DNA from: Mytilus californianus
Lineage: Eukaryota > Mollusca > Bivalvia > Mytilida > Mytilidae
Length of the DNA: 64,000 nt
Direction: 5' to 3'
Assembly: GCF_021869535.1 (NCBI RefSeq)
Contig: NW_026262701.1
Location: 3,425,501 to 3,489,500 of the forward strand
A program made the position numbers and the translations under genes. Shown here piece by piece: positions 49,210 to 60,524 of the stretch. The notes under the pieces were generated by a model that saw only the letters and a program-made list of their open reading frames with translations, did no database searches and was not told the origin of the DNA. Each line of letters starts with the position of its first letter. Position 1 is the stretch's first letter.

Positions 49210-49253
49210 GCATCACTGAAGAGACATTGATTGTCGAAATGCGCATCTGGTGC
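49210..49253 (+). ncRNA. Intact hammerhead self-cleaving ribozyme (type I)
   Basis: Stem I GCATCA (49210-49215) pairs with TGGTGC (49248-49253). Core CTGAAGA is at 49216-49222; position 7 of the core, here A, is the tolerant one. Stem II is GACA (49223-49226) with TGTC (49232-49235), loop TTGAT. GAAA is at 49236-49239. Stem III is the three pairs A39/T46, T40/A45, G41/C44 over a 2-base loop. The cleavage triplet ATC ends at 49247. Such short stem III hammerheads are usually active as dimers and are known from animal retroelements. The copy lies in a dispersed repeat starting TTTGGCCTCGAG. Confidence 0.75.
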
Positions 49254-49539
49254 GGTAGAATTGGTATCGTTAATGTTATTATGATTGTGTCCGTGGTATC
49301 TCCTGGCTTTTTCTACTTTTAATGACTGCAAAACATCCATGTTACTTCTATGATAACGGAACGGTTTGGATCCCTGGATGATTTAATGTTTTATGTCCAT
49401 GTAGCGGGTAAAATTTCGATCATAACAGAAAAATAACCATTTATGATATGAACCACAGGACCCTGCTTTCTACTAGATAGAACTTAACGATGAGCTGTGA
49501 TTTCCAGTGGGAATTACAATGTAACAGTCACCAGTAACA

Positions 49540-49765
49540 CATGTTATCCAAAGCAGACAGTCCACAGTAACACGTGATATCCAACGCAGACAGTCCGCAG
49601 TAACACATGTTATCCAACGCAAACAGTCCGCAGTAACACATTTTATCTAACGCAGACAGTTCGCAGTAACACACGTTATCCAACGCAGACAGTTTGCAGT
49701 AACACATGTTATCCAACGCAGACAGTCCGCAGTAACATGTTATCCAACGCAGACAGTTCGTCTAA
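49540..49765. repeat. 33-bp minisatellite, about 7 copies
   Basis: Unit AACACATGTTATCCAACGCA + gacagtccgcagt, with point variants. Because 33 is a multiple of three, the minus strand is open as an 11-residue repeat (LDNMCYCGLSA). I regard the frame as a by-product. Confidence 0.9.
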
Positions 49766-50511
49766 AATAAAGGGGAATCCTACGAGTTAAAAGTCACATC
49801 CGTACTATAAACGTTGATACGAATTAATATTGTTATTTAGGGATCGATTTGCTATCATAAGCGGTCGTCAAAATTTGTTAACAGCTAGTGTTTTTTATTC
49901 AAAAAAAGTTTTACTCTTTGATGTTACGTGTTGCTTAAGCTTTGTTTCTGGTCTACTTTCAAGTAGTCCTACGAGATTTTAAAACTAGAAGTAGGAGGAT
50001 GAAAGTCTGTTAATATTCAGAGTTATTGAACGTGTTAAATTTTGGATGTCAAATCATATATTCGATCTGGTATACTCGTCTAGTAAGGTAAATAATATAG
50101 ACACTTGATGATAAAGTATCATGAAGGCAAGTGCTCAGTGGTTGTCAATACAAAACACAAACATCTACTTCGGTAAACTAATACCCACAATGCATGTGAT
50201 GTATATATAATGACAATATAATACTATTTTAACTTAACGAACAACTGCCACTTCAGATTATTCCACATTATATTATGTTTATATAGCCACTATACAGTTT
50301 ATACACAGTTAAACATATAGTTTACTTGAACGATGTCGTCTCAGAAAGAGTATATACTGTAAATGATTTCAATACTTTGTTATATGAAAATAACAATTTT
50401 TGAATTTGATGCGACCGATCGCTTTTCTGTGTTTGCCTTCTTTGAAAATGCTCAAACTCATAATATTGAACGACAAGATGAAAAAAAAAATGAATATCTG
50501 GGGCGCTATAT

Positions 50512-52000
50512 TACGAAAGCCTATTAGGGTCACAAAAAAAAAAATATTTATCGCGTAATTACGAGATAATTATCGCGTAATTATGAGAAAACTATCGCGT
50601 AATTACGAAATAATCATTTTTTAAGATAATTATCGCGTAATTACGAGAAAACGACATAATCATCGCGTAATTACGAGAAAACTATCGCGTAATTACGAGA
50701 TAAGAAGTTTTTTATCTCGTAATTACGAGATAATTATCGCGTAATTACGAGAAAACTATCGCGTAATTACGGGATAATCATTTTTAACTCGTAATTACGA
50801 GATAATCATCGCGTTATTACGAGAAAAGTATCGCGTAATTACGAGAAAACTATCGCGTAATTACGAGATAAAATAAACTGCTTCGCTGAGCGCAGCTGGA
50901 TACGCCCGCAGAGGTGCAACCCTGAACAGTTGGGGCAAAAATGGACACAATATTCAAGCTTGATACAGGTCTGAATTTGGATTGTAATTAAATATTTGAC
51001 ATATTATAGGTTTCTGAATAAATGTAGTCAAAGAACTTGAAATTGGTTATATGAATTGAATTTATATTCAATTAAAGATTTCAAGCTGTTGTGCAATACA
51101 CTGTGCTGTTGCGCAATACTTAGTAAATCTGTTGTCAGACTATAAACAAATAAAGTTCAATTAATTCTCAATGTCATATTAGAAAATTTATGAAAATGTA
51201 AAGGGAGCTTACATCAATAGATATAAACTATTCACCAAAGTTTCATGAGAATTCCTTACAGCATTTTTGAGTTATTGTCCGAAAACTGGAAAATCCCCCT
51301 TTTTTTATGAATAAACCCTGTAACTCGGAAACGTAAAATCTAAAATATATAAAAATCGAAAGGGAGCTCATGTCAATAGATATAAACAATTCACCACAAT
51401 TTCTTGCAAGTTGGTAAAAGCATTCTTGAGTTATTGTCCGAAAACTGGAAAATCTCCCTTTTTTTAATGAATAAAACCCAATAACTCAGAAATGATAAAT
51501 GAAAATTTTTTTAAATTCTAAACAGAGCTTATATCAATAGATATAAACAATTCACCAAAGTTTTATAAGAACTGCTGAAAGCATTTTTTTATTTTTTGTC
51601 CGAAAATCCCCCTTTTTATGAATAAAACCCCATAACTCGGAAACGTAAAATCTAAAATTTATAAAAAACGAAAGGGAGCTCACACCAATAGACATAAGCA
51701 ATTCACCAAAGTTTTATGCAAATTAGTTAAAGCGTTTTTTGAGTTAATGTCCGACATGTTGACGACGGACGGACAGACAGACAGACGGACAACGGTATAC
51801 CATAATACGTCCCGTAAACGGGCGTATAAAAATGATTATCTCGTAATTACGAGATAAAAAAATGATTATCTCGTAATTACGCGATAGTTTTCTCGTAATT
51901 ACGCGATAATTATCTCGTAATTACGCGATAATTATCTCGTAATTACGCGATAATTTTACGCGATAAATATTTTTTTTTGTGACCCTAATAGGCTTTCGTA
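50512..52000. mobile_element. Palindromic TIR element with TCGCGTAATTACGAGA arrays
   Basis: Ends TACGAAAGCCTATTAGGGTC at 50512 and its complement ending at 52000, flanked by a perfect 6-bp duplication CTATAT (50506-50511, 52001-52006). Inward, both arms carry ATTTATCGCG and then runs of the near-palindrome TCGCGTAATTACGAGATAA (50545-50872 left, 51840-51955 right). The tandem-core element at 50876-51830 occupies the middle. No protein. Confidence 0.88.
50876..51830 (-). mobile_element. Tandem-core element 5, relative of element 4
   Basis: 50880-51030 equals the inverted 3' end of 31821-33091 (ggatacgcccgcagaggt, aaccctgaacagttggggca, ttggattgtaattaaatatt). The opposite end has the hairpin ATACGTCCCGT/ACGGGCGTAT (51805-51827), matching element 4's 5' hairpin in position. 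The core is about 3.5 units of a ~160-bp repeat (AAAGGGAGCT, ATAGATATAAACAATTCACC, TTATTGTCCGAAAACTGGAA), unlike element 4's core. Confidence 0.8.
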
Positions 52001-52006
52001 CTATAT

Positions 52007-53365
52007 GACCATAAAGGAAATAAAAAAAGTATGGCCAAATGCACACAAGGTCAACTTTACCTGACTGAGTTGGAACCAACGTTTCTTAACCATTTCTTAA
52101 TTTGTAAGTTACATGTACTAATATTCTTTGTCATTGCTGTCAAATCATTGTCTTATCTGTGGATATGTATATATAGGATGGTGTATCTAAAGAAGGCCCG
52201 ACATGACAAAACCAGAAAACACAATGACTGCCAGCTACCAACGCCAGCCACTGAATTACAGGGTCCTGACTTGGGGAAGACACATGCGAGCTCTCAGTGT
52301 TGAAAACTATACAATATCCAGTTGGTTTTCCCTTCATTTTTAACTGTTATTTTTGTCTGTAGGGGATAAAAAGACACACCTGGACTCACTGCAACTGTAG
52401 TTTTAGCGATTCCATTTGTTTTCACTCCCATATTTGTCTTTTAAATCTGGTCTTTTGATATATATTTAATGGCAATATGATGTAAAATATACCGAACCAT
52501 TAAACGGCTTCAAAAGCCCATATAATAATAATGATCATAAACGAGACCAAATATCGGAATAATACCACTGCACCATGAACAATTACACCATTTAATTCTT
52601 CCGCTGTTTCATCTGATTACAGGAACAGCAAACAACCATGTTATTACGTATGATTTTCTTTCTAATTAATTACCAGTATTTGTTTCCTCAATACGAATTT
52701 TATTTCCATTAGTTTTTCAATTTCGATTATTTCTTTTTTGTTTGGGTAATTTGTTGTAGTACATTTTGTGTTTGATAAAGAACATTACAGGCATATTGAT
52801 CATCATACTTTATTACCAACGAATCAATAATGTGCATAACTGAAACATCATATCTAAAATGCCTTACAAAGTAAAATACTGACTATAGATCCAATACTGT
52901 TAGTGGAAATATACAAATATTGAGCAGAAATTATGTAATATTACTCCTTACATAAGTATATATTAGAAAGTATTAATAATTACAAAAATATAATTCTAAA
53001 AATGCATTTCTTACATGTTTACAAAATTATTGCACATTGTATAACAATATTCACAGCAACATGTCGAACTGTTAATTAGCAATTGCATGGTATAACAGCA
53101 GAAATTCAGATTTATGCACCTTTTTCTTGGTCTGCTTAGATGGTTTGTATCAGATTTCGAGGAAAAATATTCCACGTGGTAAAACTGAAAACAATTAAGC
53201 ACAGGATTCAATAAAAAAAATTACAACCACGTCTGTCTTAAACAAAATCAGACTAGTGCCTTCAAAACAGACATGTAATACTGATTTTAAACATAAATTA
53301 CTCTTTCAAAAGACTTGTGAATAAAAATTTACATAAAAATAATTAACAAATAGCACCGTTTAGAA
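52007..53365. other. Intergenic; family A fragment and probable CIMIP1 3' UTR
   Basis: 52195-52300 is a minus-strand piece of family A (ctgaattacagggtcctgac). The rest is AT-rich. The 3' UTR of the minus-strand gene must lie below 53366; attatt/ttattt words are too common to choose a poly(A) signal. Confidence 0.5.
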
Positions 53366-53617
53366 TTAATCAATTGCCTCTGTTGGCCAGTTGAGCTGTC
53401 TAACAAGTCCTCCTTTCGGTTTTGCATATTTGCCATATTTTTCTAGCGCATGTATTTTAGATGTGGATCGCCATCCAACTGTTTGTGATGTTGTCTTGGG
53501 AAACGGATGTGGTGATGGTTCCACCTTGATATATTCCTCTATAGGGGTAACAGGTCGGATTTGTAAAACATCTACTGGTTCTCTTTTCTCTTTCTTGGGA
53601 ATGTCATCTTTTACAAG
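53366..53617 (-). CDS. CIMIP1: CIMIP1 exon 3
   Basis: Minus-strand acceptor ttttcacag. The open frame continues upstream into the intron, but the coding part begins LVKDDIPKKEKREPVDVLQI. Ends WPTEAID and TAA (53368-53366). Confidence 0.94.
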   Translation of the reverse strand, partial: LVKDDIPKKEKREPVDVLQIRPVTPIEEYIKVEPSPHPFPKTTSQTVGWRSTSKIHALEKYGKYAKPKGGLVRQLNWPTEAID

Positions 53618-56600
53618 CTGTGAAAATAAAAACAAAATCAGTAACAAAAAATCTTGAAAAAAATGCCTACACTGTAAACAAACAAACCAATAAAGCAACA
53701 ACAAAATAACAAGTTGAAAACCACATGTATTCATAGAAAAGGGGAAAACTGGGATATACCTAAATTTAAATGGTGCAAATAGTACGCTTGGCCAGACAAA
53801 GCAAATATTTGCTTTTTATATGAGTCGTGTGTAATGTCTTTGTTGTGCTGCCCAATTTAGTTAACATTTGAAAATATTGTCAACGATTGACATCCAGAAA
53901 CCATTGCTCATTTTTTTCTATTTTTAATTGCTGTAACCATGACCTTTAACCTTTTGGACTCATAATCACTAGGACTCATCGACTCCCTTATATCTTTCAT
54001 CTGTATGAGTTTCATTATAATCAGGCAAAGGAACACCTTAGTTACCATCCGGAAACCATTGTTCACTTTTTTTTCTATTTTTACTAACTTGACCTTAACA
54101 TTTGACCTTTTGACAAACGCAAGGAGAAACTACATTATAATGTTATGCTCTTGAATATTTTCGGAGAGCCTACAAAAAGATAACACCGATAATGGCCAAA
54201 GATAAGAGACACACTAATGCTTATAATTCAGTGTAAAAAAAAGATTGGATAGCGGAGAGTAAAATGGCTCTATTCAATGAAAGCCAACACTAACAGCCTC
54301 TCCTGAAATGTTTCAGGAGCGTTTATGAATAATTAAGTTTAACCTTAAAACGTTGAAATTATATATAGCTGGAAATGAATAAATATAATTATATAGTACA
54401 TGTACTGTTAAGTATTGGCAAGGCAAACAAGTACATGTTATTCAATCCAGGAGTGCACGTATCTAAAAATATGAATGAAAATAGCAATATAATACAAAGT
54501 ATGAACTATGTAACTTGTTAACTGATAATCGATATATTTTCTTTCGTTACACTTTGCCAAACTGAGTTCCGGGTCATATATAGTACATAATGAACATTGG
54601 AAAGTTAGATTAGTACATTTATATACTTATAAATGTCTCTAACTTGGCGCAGTATTTTGATTGAATCTTAAATTTGAATGACAATAAACTGGTAAAGTAT
54701 TTTTAAAAGTTATCTTTAATCTGACTAAAATAATTTGAAATGAAGTGGTCCATAACTTATTTCAACAGACATACCTATATCTATAAATGTTAATTACCAG
54801 TATAGAATTATTGTGTTGTATACGCATGATAATGACTTTTTATCAAAATCTTCTTTAAAATTGTGTGTATAATAAAAACGAAGGAACATGGTTTTATTGA
54901 CAACAAAAACATTGCTACTTGAAAGATATTACAAGTTCATATTATTAAAGAATGTTATATTATATGGGTTACAATAAATTGAATAATAAATAATATGGGC
55001 TGAATAATAATAAAGCTGACAAAAATATTGAACAGGATTTCACTTTTTGTTTAAATATGACGGTCTGCAGTTAATGCAGCGAAAACATTCAACTCATCAC
55101 GTAATGGGAATCAAAGTAATTTTAAGAGAAGGAATTGTCGTAATGCGCATCTGATGCAGTACAATTAGTACCGTTATATAATAGTTATGGAAAAACTGGT
55201 CATTATCGTGATACATAGACTGTCATACGGGCAGTACATGTATCACGATAATGACCAGTTCTTCAATAACTATTATGTTTATTTCATTGAGGAACCATGT
55301 TTTTTAAAGTTCTCATAAATTCAAATTGTTCAAAGCAAACTCGAGTTATTGTAAGATTTCTATAGGAAAGGGTGAAGACCAGTCATAGTGATAACTATAA
55401 GTCACTGCTATTCATTTAAGTGGAATTTTTCAGAATATGAATACAAAAATAAACTTTTCTATAATTTTATAATTAACGAAAACATATGATAAACAATTCA
55501 ACAACTTCAATTTAAAAGTGACATCACTCTAAACAGAGAAACCACGCCCCACTGGTCATTAACATGTAAAAGGCCGGTTTTCTGATCCGTTTTTTTCTGT
55601 TAAAGACCGATGGAACTTTTAACTAAAGAATAAAGAATGTCATGTGGCCCCTTGTTATCCAATAAGAGAAGCTAATTCTTAACCGATATGAAATAACAGT
55701 TATTAATGGTGTCGTCAACTGTTATTATTGGTGCCGTTAACAGTTATTAATGGTGTCGTTAACTGTTATTAATGATGTCGTCAACTGTTATTAATGGTAC
55801 CATTAACAGTTATTAATGGTGTCGCTAACTGTTATTAATGGCTGCGTTAACAGTTATTAATAATATCACGTGCTTTTCCTATTTGTGATTTGCTCTTATT
55901 CATTGCGTTATTGACCAAATATTTTAAGATGATATGAATGTTGCTAATGGCCGCCTTAAATTTGCAGTATAGTATCAATATTTTCTAACCGAATACTATC
56001 ATTATATTTTCAAGAATTTTTAATTCAATTCCACTGGAATTTTTGGCGTTTCCTTTGGATTGTTTCATGAACAACTAGCATAATTTTTTTTCGAAACATA
56101 CCACCCCTACATACCACCCCAAAAATAACCCAAAAAACACACCGACCCAAACATACCGACCAAAATATCGTTTTAGAAAGTAAAAACGGGATTGTTTATT
56201 GATAACAAATATGTCATCTGGTATTTTGTTACGTTCAGTAAAAGGTGAAATAAGGTATTCAAATAGTAGTATAGTTGGTCTCTCCTCCCTAAGAGAATGA
56301 TAATTATGGTTAGATTTTTCAATGTTGCTTATATTACAAATCTTATATGACCTAGAGTAAATATACGGTAAAACATGAATAAACAAAAATACTGAACTCC
56401 ATTGTAAATTGAAAACGGGGGGAAGTCTATAAAACTTAACAGAACCAAACACTCGATTTTATCAACCAACTGAACGACTGGAAAACATGTCCTAGTCCTG
56501 ACTTGGTACAGATATTACACGTCGTTGAGAAAGCAACTCACAGTACAAGAAAACAAACAAACACATAGTGTATCAAAAAAGATATTGAAGTTACGAAACT

Positions 56601-59416
56601 CAAATTATTAAAGCCATATTTATATACATATCCTAAACGCCCACTTTAAATTTGTTTAGTACATTTTATTGACGGTCATAAATAACATACGATCTAAATT
56701 GTAGTTTAACTTCAAAATATTCTCAATCTTTTGTTTGAATAAAAGGTGGGAGAACTTTTAATTTGTGTACATACATTGTTAGATTAGTACTCGAAATTTT
56801 CATATTTAAATACCCAATAAAATCAACACTGACGAACCTACATACATAGATTTAAATTAAATATACTAACAAAGAAAAATGAAAAAAAAAACTAGCTCAA
56901 TTACATTTTCAAAATGAAATTTTAAATCAAATTGGATGTCATTTCTCACGTTGGGTAACCAATTATCCCACATTCCCCCTTTTTGTAACTATATTAAAAT
57001 GTAAGTCTCTTTCCAATTCAAACGAGTTTTAGTTTTCACTTTCACCGTGTTGCACAGTTTCATTTCGATTTGTTATATTTTAAGCCGATTACTAGAATAA
57101 TAATCAGTTTCGTATTACATTTGATTTAACTGTTTAGTGAATTTGGTTAATCCCTTATCATGCTGTGTTCTAACAATGTCAAAGCCATGTTATTTTCTTT
57201 TTCATGTAAATTCCCACAAAAAGTAGCTATACGTCTTAATTATTTTATATATTATAACTACATGATTGTAGTCACTATGTCTCAAACAAGTATATTCTAT
57301 TAAATTGAAATTACACTTTAAAGTCAAAGATACAAAAAACATAGTAGTTGTTGAAGAGAGAGAGACAAAATCATGGTAAAAACATGAAAAACGACGAAAG
57401 TACAAACAAAAGCCTATAAAAACACTACATACAAAACTAAAGGCTGAACAATAGGAGACCGATCATAACACCGGGGATGATCTTAGGTGCTCCAGAAGGG
57501 TAAGCAGATCCTGCTTTACATGTGACAACCGTCATGTTGGCCATTGTAAGGCTCGAAAAATAGATAAACTAGAACTTTACCAACGTATATGTACCTCCAC
57601 AGACAAGGCAGTATTTCTAATAGTACTCAAGTAGAATAGAGGCAAAATATTCGGAACATTTTGGCATTTAAACATTTGTATGAACCTATAGGCAACTTCG
57701 AGTGGGGGGGGGGGTCTTGAGTGTTAGTTGATAATGGTCAAAACAAACGAACTCATATCATATCAATTCTCATTGATAGGTGATCTCTAAGATCCACAGT
57801 CAAGCAACAGCTCTTAAAGATTCATCTATCATCGTAAATTCTCTTCGTTTACATAAAAGAAATCATATCTTGTAGGGTAAGCCAGAACAATAAGTAACAT
57901 TGTGTGTCAGTTACATAGTATGTAACACTTCTAGTAAACCAATGCTTAAGTTAATTACGTCAATTGTTAATTTAACACCAATTAACTCTATTGTTCAAAC
58001 TCACTTCTCCGTATGGTGTCGTTAAGAAACCCCAGCTATTCGGCCACGTTTTGGAGGCTGTCATTTCATGGTGAACATGGTCTTTCCTGTAAAAAAAATT
58101 AGTTATATTAAACACAGTAATGAATTGTCATAGAGATCTTAAATTCTGGATAATAACTTTTTAAATAGAACTAAAATAATCTACAAAAATTCATAAACAA
58201 GATTACAGGAATTACCCAAAAATATTGGACAATACAACAGCTCATACCAAAAACCAACAACCAACTCCAAAAGAAAATAGAAATACAAACTAAAGACTAA
58301 AACAACCAACAAAATTTGATAAAATAACATTGACTCCACGCACTAATATAACCCTAACGTGTATAGCCAATGCAGCAGGTTCATAGATTTGTCAAAGCCT
58401 TCGTTTTGCTATAATAAAGATTTAACTTGAAATCAGTGAAAATTCTGAAAACAAATCTAACGACAGGATTCCGACTTTTTTTTAAATGACTTCAATTTGT
58501 TCATAAAATATCTTCTCATTCAAGTTATACAATAGAACAGAAGGTTATTACAACCTAGTTACAGAGAGAAAAATATATCATTTATTTATTCCAATGTAAA
58601 ATTGGGTAGATACCACACGCATATTGTATTGATTAGCTACGAGATAATCCTTTAATGCAAAAATAGAGTACAATAATCTTATAACATACATGTTTATAAG
58701 TACTTTTTCACAAAAGATCTTTATTAAACAATATAGATTGAATTTATCAGCTGCAAATACTTGTTGAAAAATCAAAGAAATTTTTATCATCATAAATGTT
58801 TCAGACAGCGTTAGGTGATACCCCACGTAATTATGAATTGAATGCCTGTATCTATATCATAATAATCAAATCAAAAGTTAATTGGTAGATAAAAAAAAAA
58901 AAACAATTGAATTTACATGTATACAGATTGAGATTTTTCAGATTCAAAAAAAGATTAAAACTTTACATGCAGCTGAAATTTGATTGTATGTCAGTTAAAA
59001 ACAATTCATATCGCAGTGATGCAAAATTTTTTTTTTTAACAACACACTAGTTATACTATTTATACGTTTAAATAACACAATTAGTAGTGTGTAAACTGAT
59101 ACAAGTATCTTATCAGATCGCTCAGGTTCTTAAATTCATCATTTATACAAATTATCACACGTTCTGCTTATTCAGGAAATATTATCCGTTACAAATTAAG
59201 ATCTTTAAAAGATAAAATTACCTAATCTTACGTAAATCAATGGAGGCAGGAAAAGACTCGTGTACGTTTTATTGTTTTAATCAAACATAAAACGTTTTAA
59301 TTAAAGAAATTAATCAATTAACAATTTACTCACCAAATCTGATCTTGTGCTACAAAATTACAATTAGCTACCGCACGTCCCGTGGGTGGCTGGTTAGTCT
59401 TGGCCGCTGCGGCCAT
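53366..59416 (-). CDS. CIMIP1: Ciliary microtubule inner protein 1 (C20orf85-like), complete
   Basis: Three exons on the minus strand: 59416-59334 (83 bp), 58086-58005 (82 bp), 53617-53366 (252 bp), in total 138 residues plus stop; human C20orf85 is 137. Conserved segments in order: VAQDQIWK (human VGQDEIWK), TWPNSWGFLTTPYGE (human NWPQNWGFLTTPFEE), IRPVTPIEEYIKVEPSPHPF (human IRPVTPVEKYIKVFPSP), VGWRS, and a closing LNWP. The protein binds inside axonemal doublet microtubules of motile cilia and flagella. Phases 2 and 0 join cleanly, and the donors are gtgagt (exon 1) and gtgagt (exon 2). The start is the only in-frame ATG in exon 1. Bivalves have ciliated gills and sperm, so retention is expected (inference). 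Confidence 0.93.
55125..55168 (+). ncRNA. Hammerhead ribozyme 3' half, decayed
   Basis: ATTGTC, GTAA (for GAAA), TGCGCATC and TGATGCAG: stem II 3' strand, stem III and cleavage site without the CUGA half. Same sequence type as 49210. Confidence 0.5.
55180..55273. repeat. Inverted repeat, 37-base arms
   Basis: AATAGTTATGGAAAAACTGG then tcattatcgtgatacat is mirrored by atgtatcacgataatga and CCAGTTCTTCAATAACTATT, with a ~20-base loop. It begins 12 bases after the hammerhead remnant. Confidence 0.9.
55693..55868. repeat. 22-bp minisatellite, 8 copies
   Basis: Unit TAACAGTTATTAATGGTGTCGT; alternate units read TAACTGTTATTAATGGTGTCGT. AACAGTTATT/AACTGTTATT switches make neighbouring units partly complementary, so the array can form small hairpins. 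Confidence 0.9.
58005..58086 (-). CDS. CIMIP1: CIMIP1 exon 2
   Basis: Minus-strand acceptor ttttttacag ends at 58087. Encodes (W)KDHVHHEMTASKTWPNSWG and then FLTTPYGE. Donor gtgagt. WGFLTTP is the hallmark of the family. Confidence 0.95.
58087..59333. other. CIMIP1 intron 1
   Basis: AT-rich, with A-runs. I find no element termini, no array and no additional exon. Confidence 0.6.
59334..59416 (-). CDS. CIMIP1: CIMIP1 exon 1
   Basis: ATG at 59416-59414. Encodes MAAAAKTNQPPTGRAVANCN and then FVAQDQI plus two bases of Trp. Donor GTGAGT on the minus strand (59333-59328). Confidence 0.92.
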
Positions 59417-60380
59417 AATTCCTTTAAACCACTACTACAAATAAACCTTTAAAATATTAGAATTAAATAATATTTGACAATACGTTTTAACGGAAGTAAT
59501 GTTTCATTCCGGCTGAGTGAGAAGCGCCATGACGACTTGAATGCATATTATATGGTAATTGTGTATCGCACCTTGGAGACGTGTCATTCAGGTGTGTGAT
59601 AAATAAGTAAACCCGGTTGGGTATAAAAAGTCTTTATCAGTTTAAATACTCTCGCTTTTTACACCAATAATCTATAATCTACTTTGCATAAAACAACAGT
59701 ACTTGGTACGTTCAATAATGTTTGATTAGGACTTTGTGTCAGCTTATCAAATTCATTGATCGACGTCATTGTCTCTGTTGAACAAACAGTTATACAATTC
59801 TTACTGGGTGTAATGGAAAAAAGATCGGCGATTAACTATCCTAACGGATTTATTTTTGGAATATTTAAAATTGAGTTAAAAACCAGAAGAATCATGATTA
59901 ATTGGCGTAAAAATTATCTTTTAAGTACTTGAATTTTGAACAGTAAATATTAAATTTTCCTAGGTCCAAACTGGGACTATTATACTAGTATATGTCCAAA
60001 CTTGTGGTAAAAAAGTCAGGATATTCAATTTCCATCCAATTTTATGTCAAACAACGTTATATGACAAAAAAAAAACAAATATTGAATAACATTGACATTT
60101 TTTTAGACACAACTGGTGTGCACTACAATAACATTCAACACGTGAAATACTTGACATTTTCTGCAGCACATACTTCTTTAATATATCGTGTTTGTCTAGT
60201 TAGAAATAAACAAGACATGATTGAATTATTTCTGCAGAAAAACAGTGCACTACAGATATCTATGCGAAAATAATTTCATTTTACGCAAACCATCTCACAA
60301 AAACATCACATCTATGTAATGCATGTGAAGCTATTATTATATTCACTAATTTTAAAGATACAGAATATTTGTTTTGGTAA
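59417..60380. other. Upstream of CIMIP1, no gene recognised
   Basis: The first ~150 bases are less AT-rich (ccggctgagtgagaagcgcc), consistent with a promoter and 5' UTR. I looked for an RFX X-box (GTNRCC...RGYAAC type), common in ciliary promoters, and did not find a convincing one. A 93-codon frame at 59992-60273 has no recognisable domain. Confidence 0.4.
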
Positions 60381-60385
60381 CGATA

Positions 60386-60440
60386 AGAAAGAAAGAAAGA
60401 AAAAGAGAGAGAGAAAAAAGAAAAAGAAAGAAAGATAGGA
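60386..60440 (+). repeat. GA-rich microsatellite
   Basis: Imperfect (GAAA)n/(GA)n/(GAAAAA)n tract. It accounts for a Phe/Ser-rich minus-strand frame. Confidence 0.9.
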
Positions 60441-60524
60441 GAAATAAGTTGATGTATGAAAAAATATTAAAAAGAGAGAAACTATGAACGACACTTTACA
60501 TAGATAGATAATACAAAATAGGAA

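Larger units (their letters stand above)
53618..58004. other. CIMIP1 intron 2 with small repeats
   Basis: Holds the hammerhead 3' half at 55125-55165, an inverted repeat at 55180-55273, a 22-bp minisatellite at 55693-55868 and family B scraps at 57465-57545. No exon-like segment was found. The minus-strand frame at 56075-56452 is in repeat-like sequence. Confidence 0.6.

Noticed and set aside
49528-49716. Cys-rich 62-residue repeat protein on the minus strand
   Set aside because: Explained by a 33-bp minisatellite whose unit length is a multiple of three; no start context or homologue seen.
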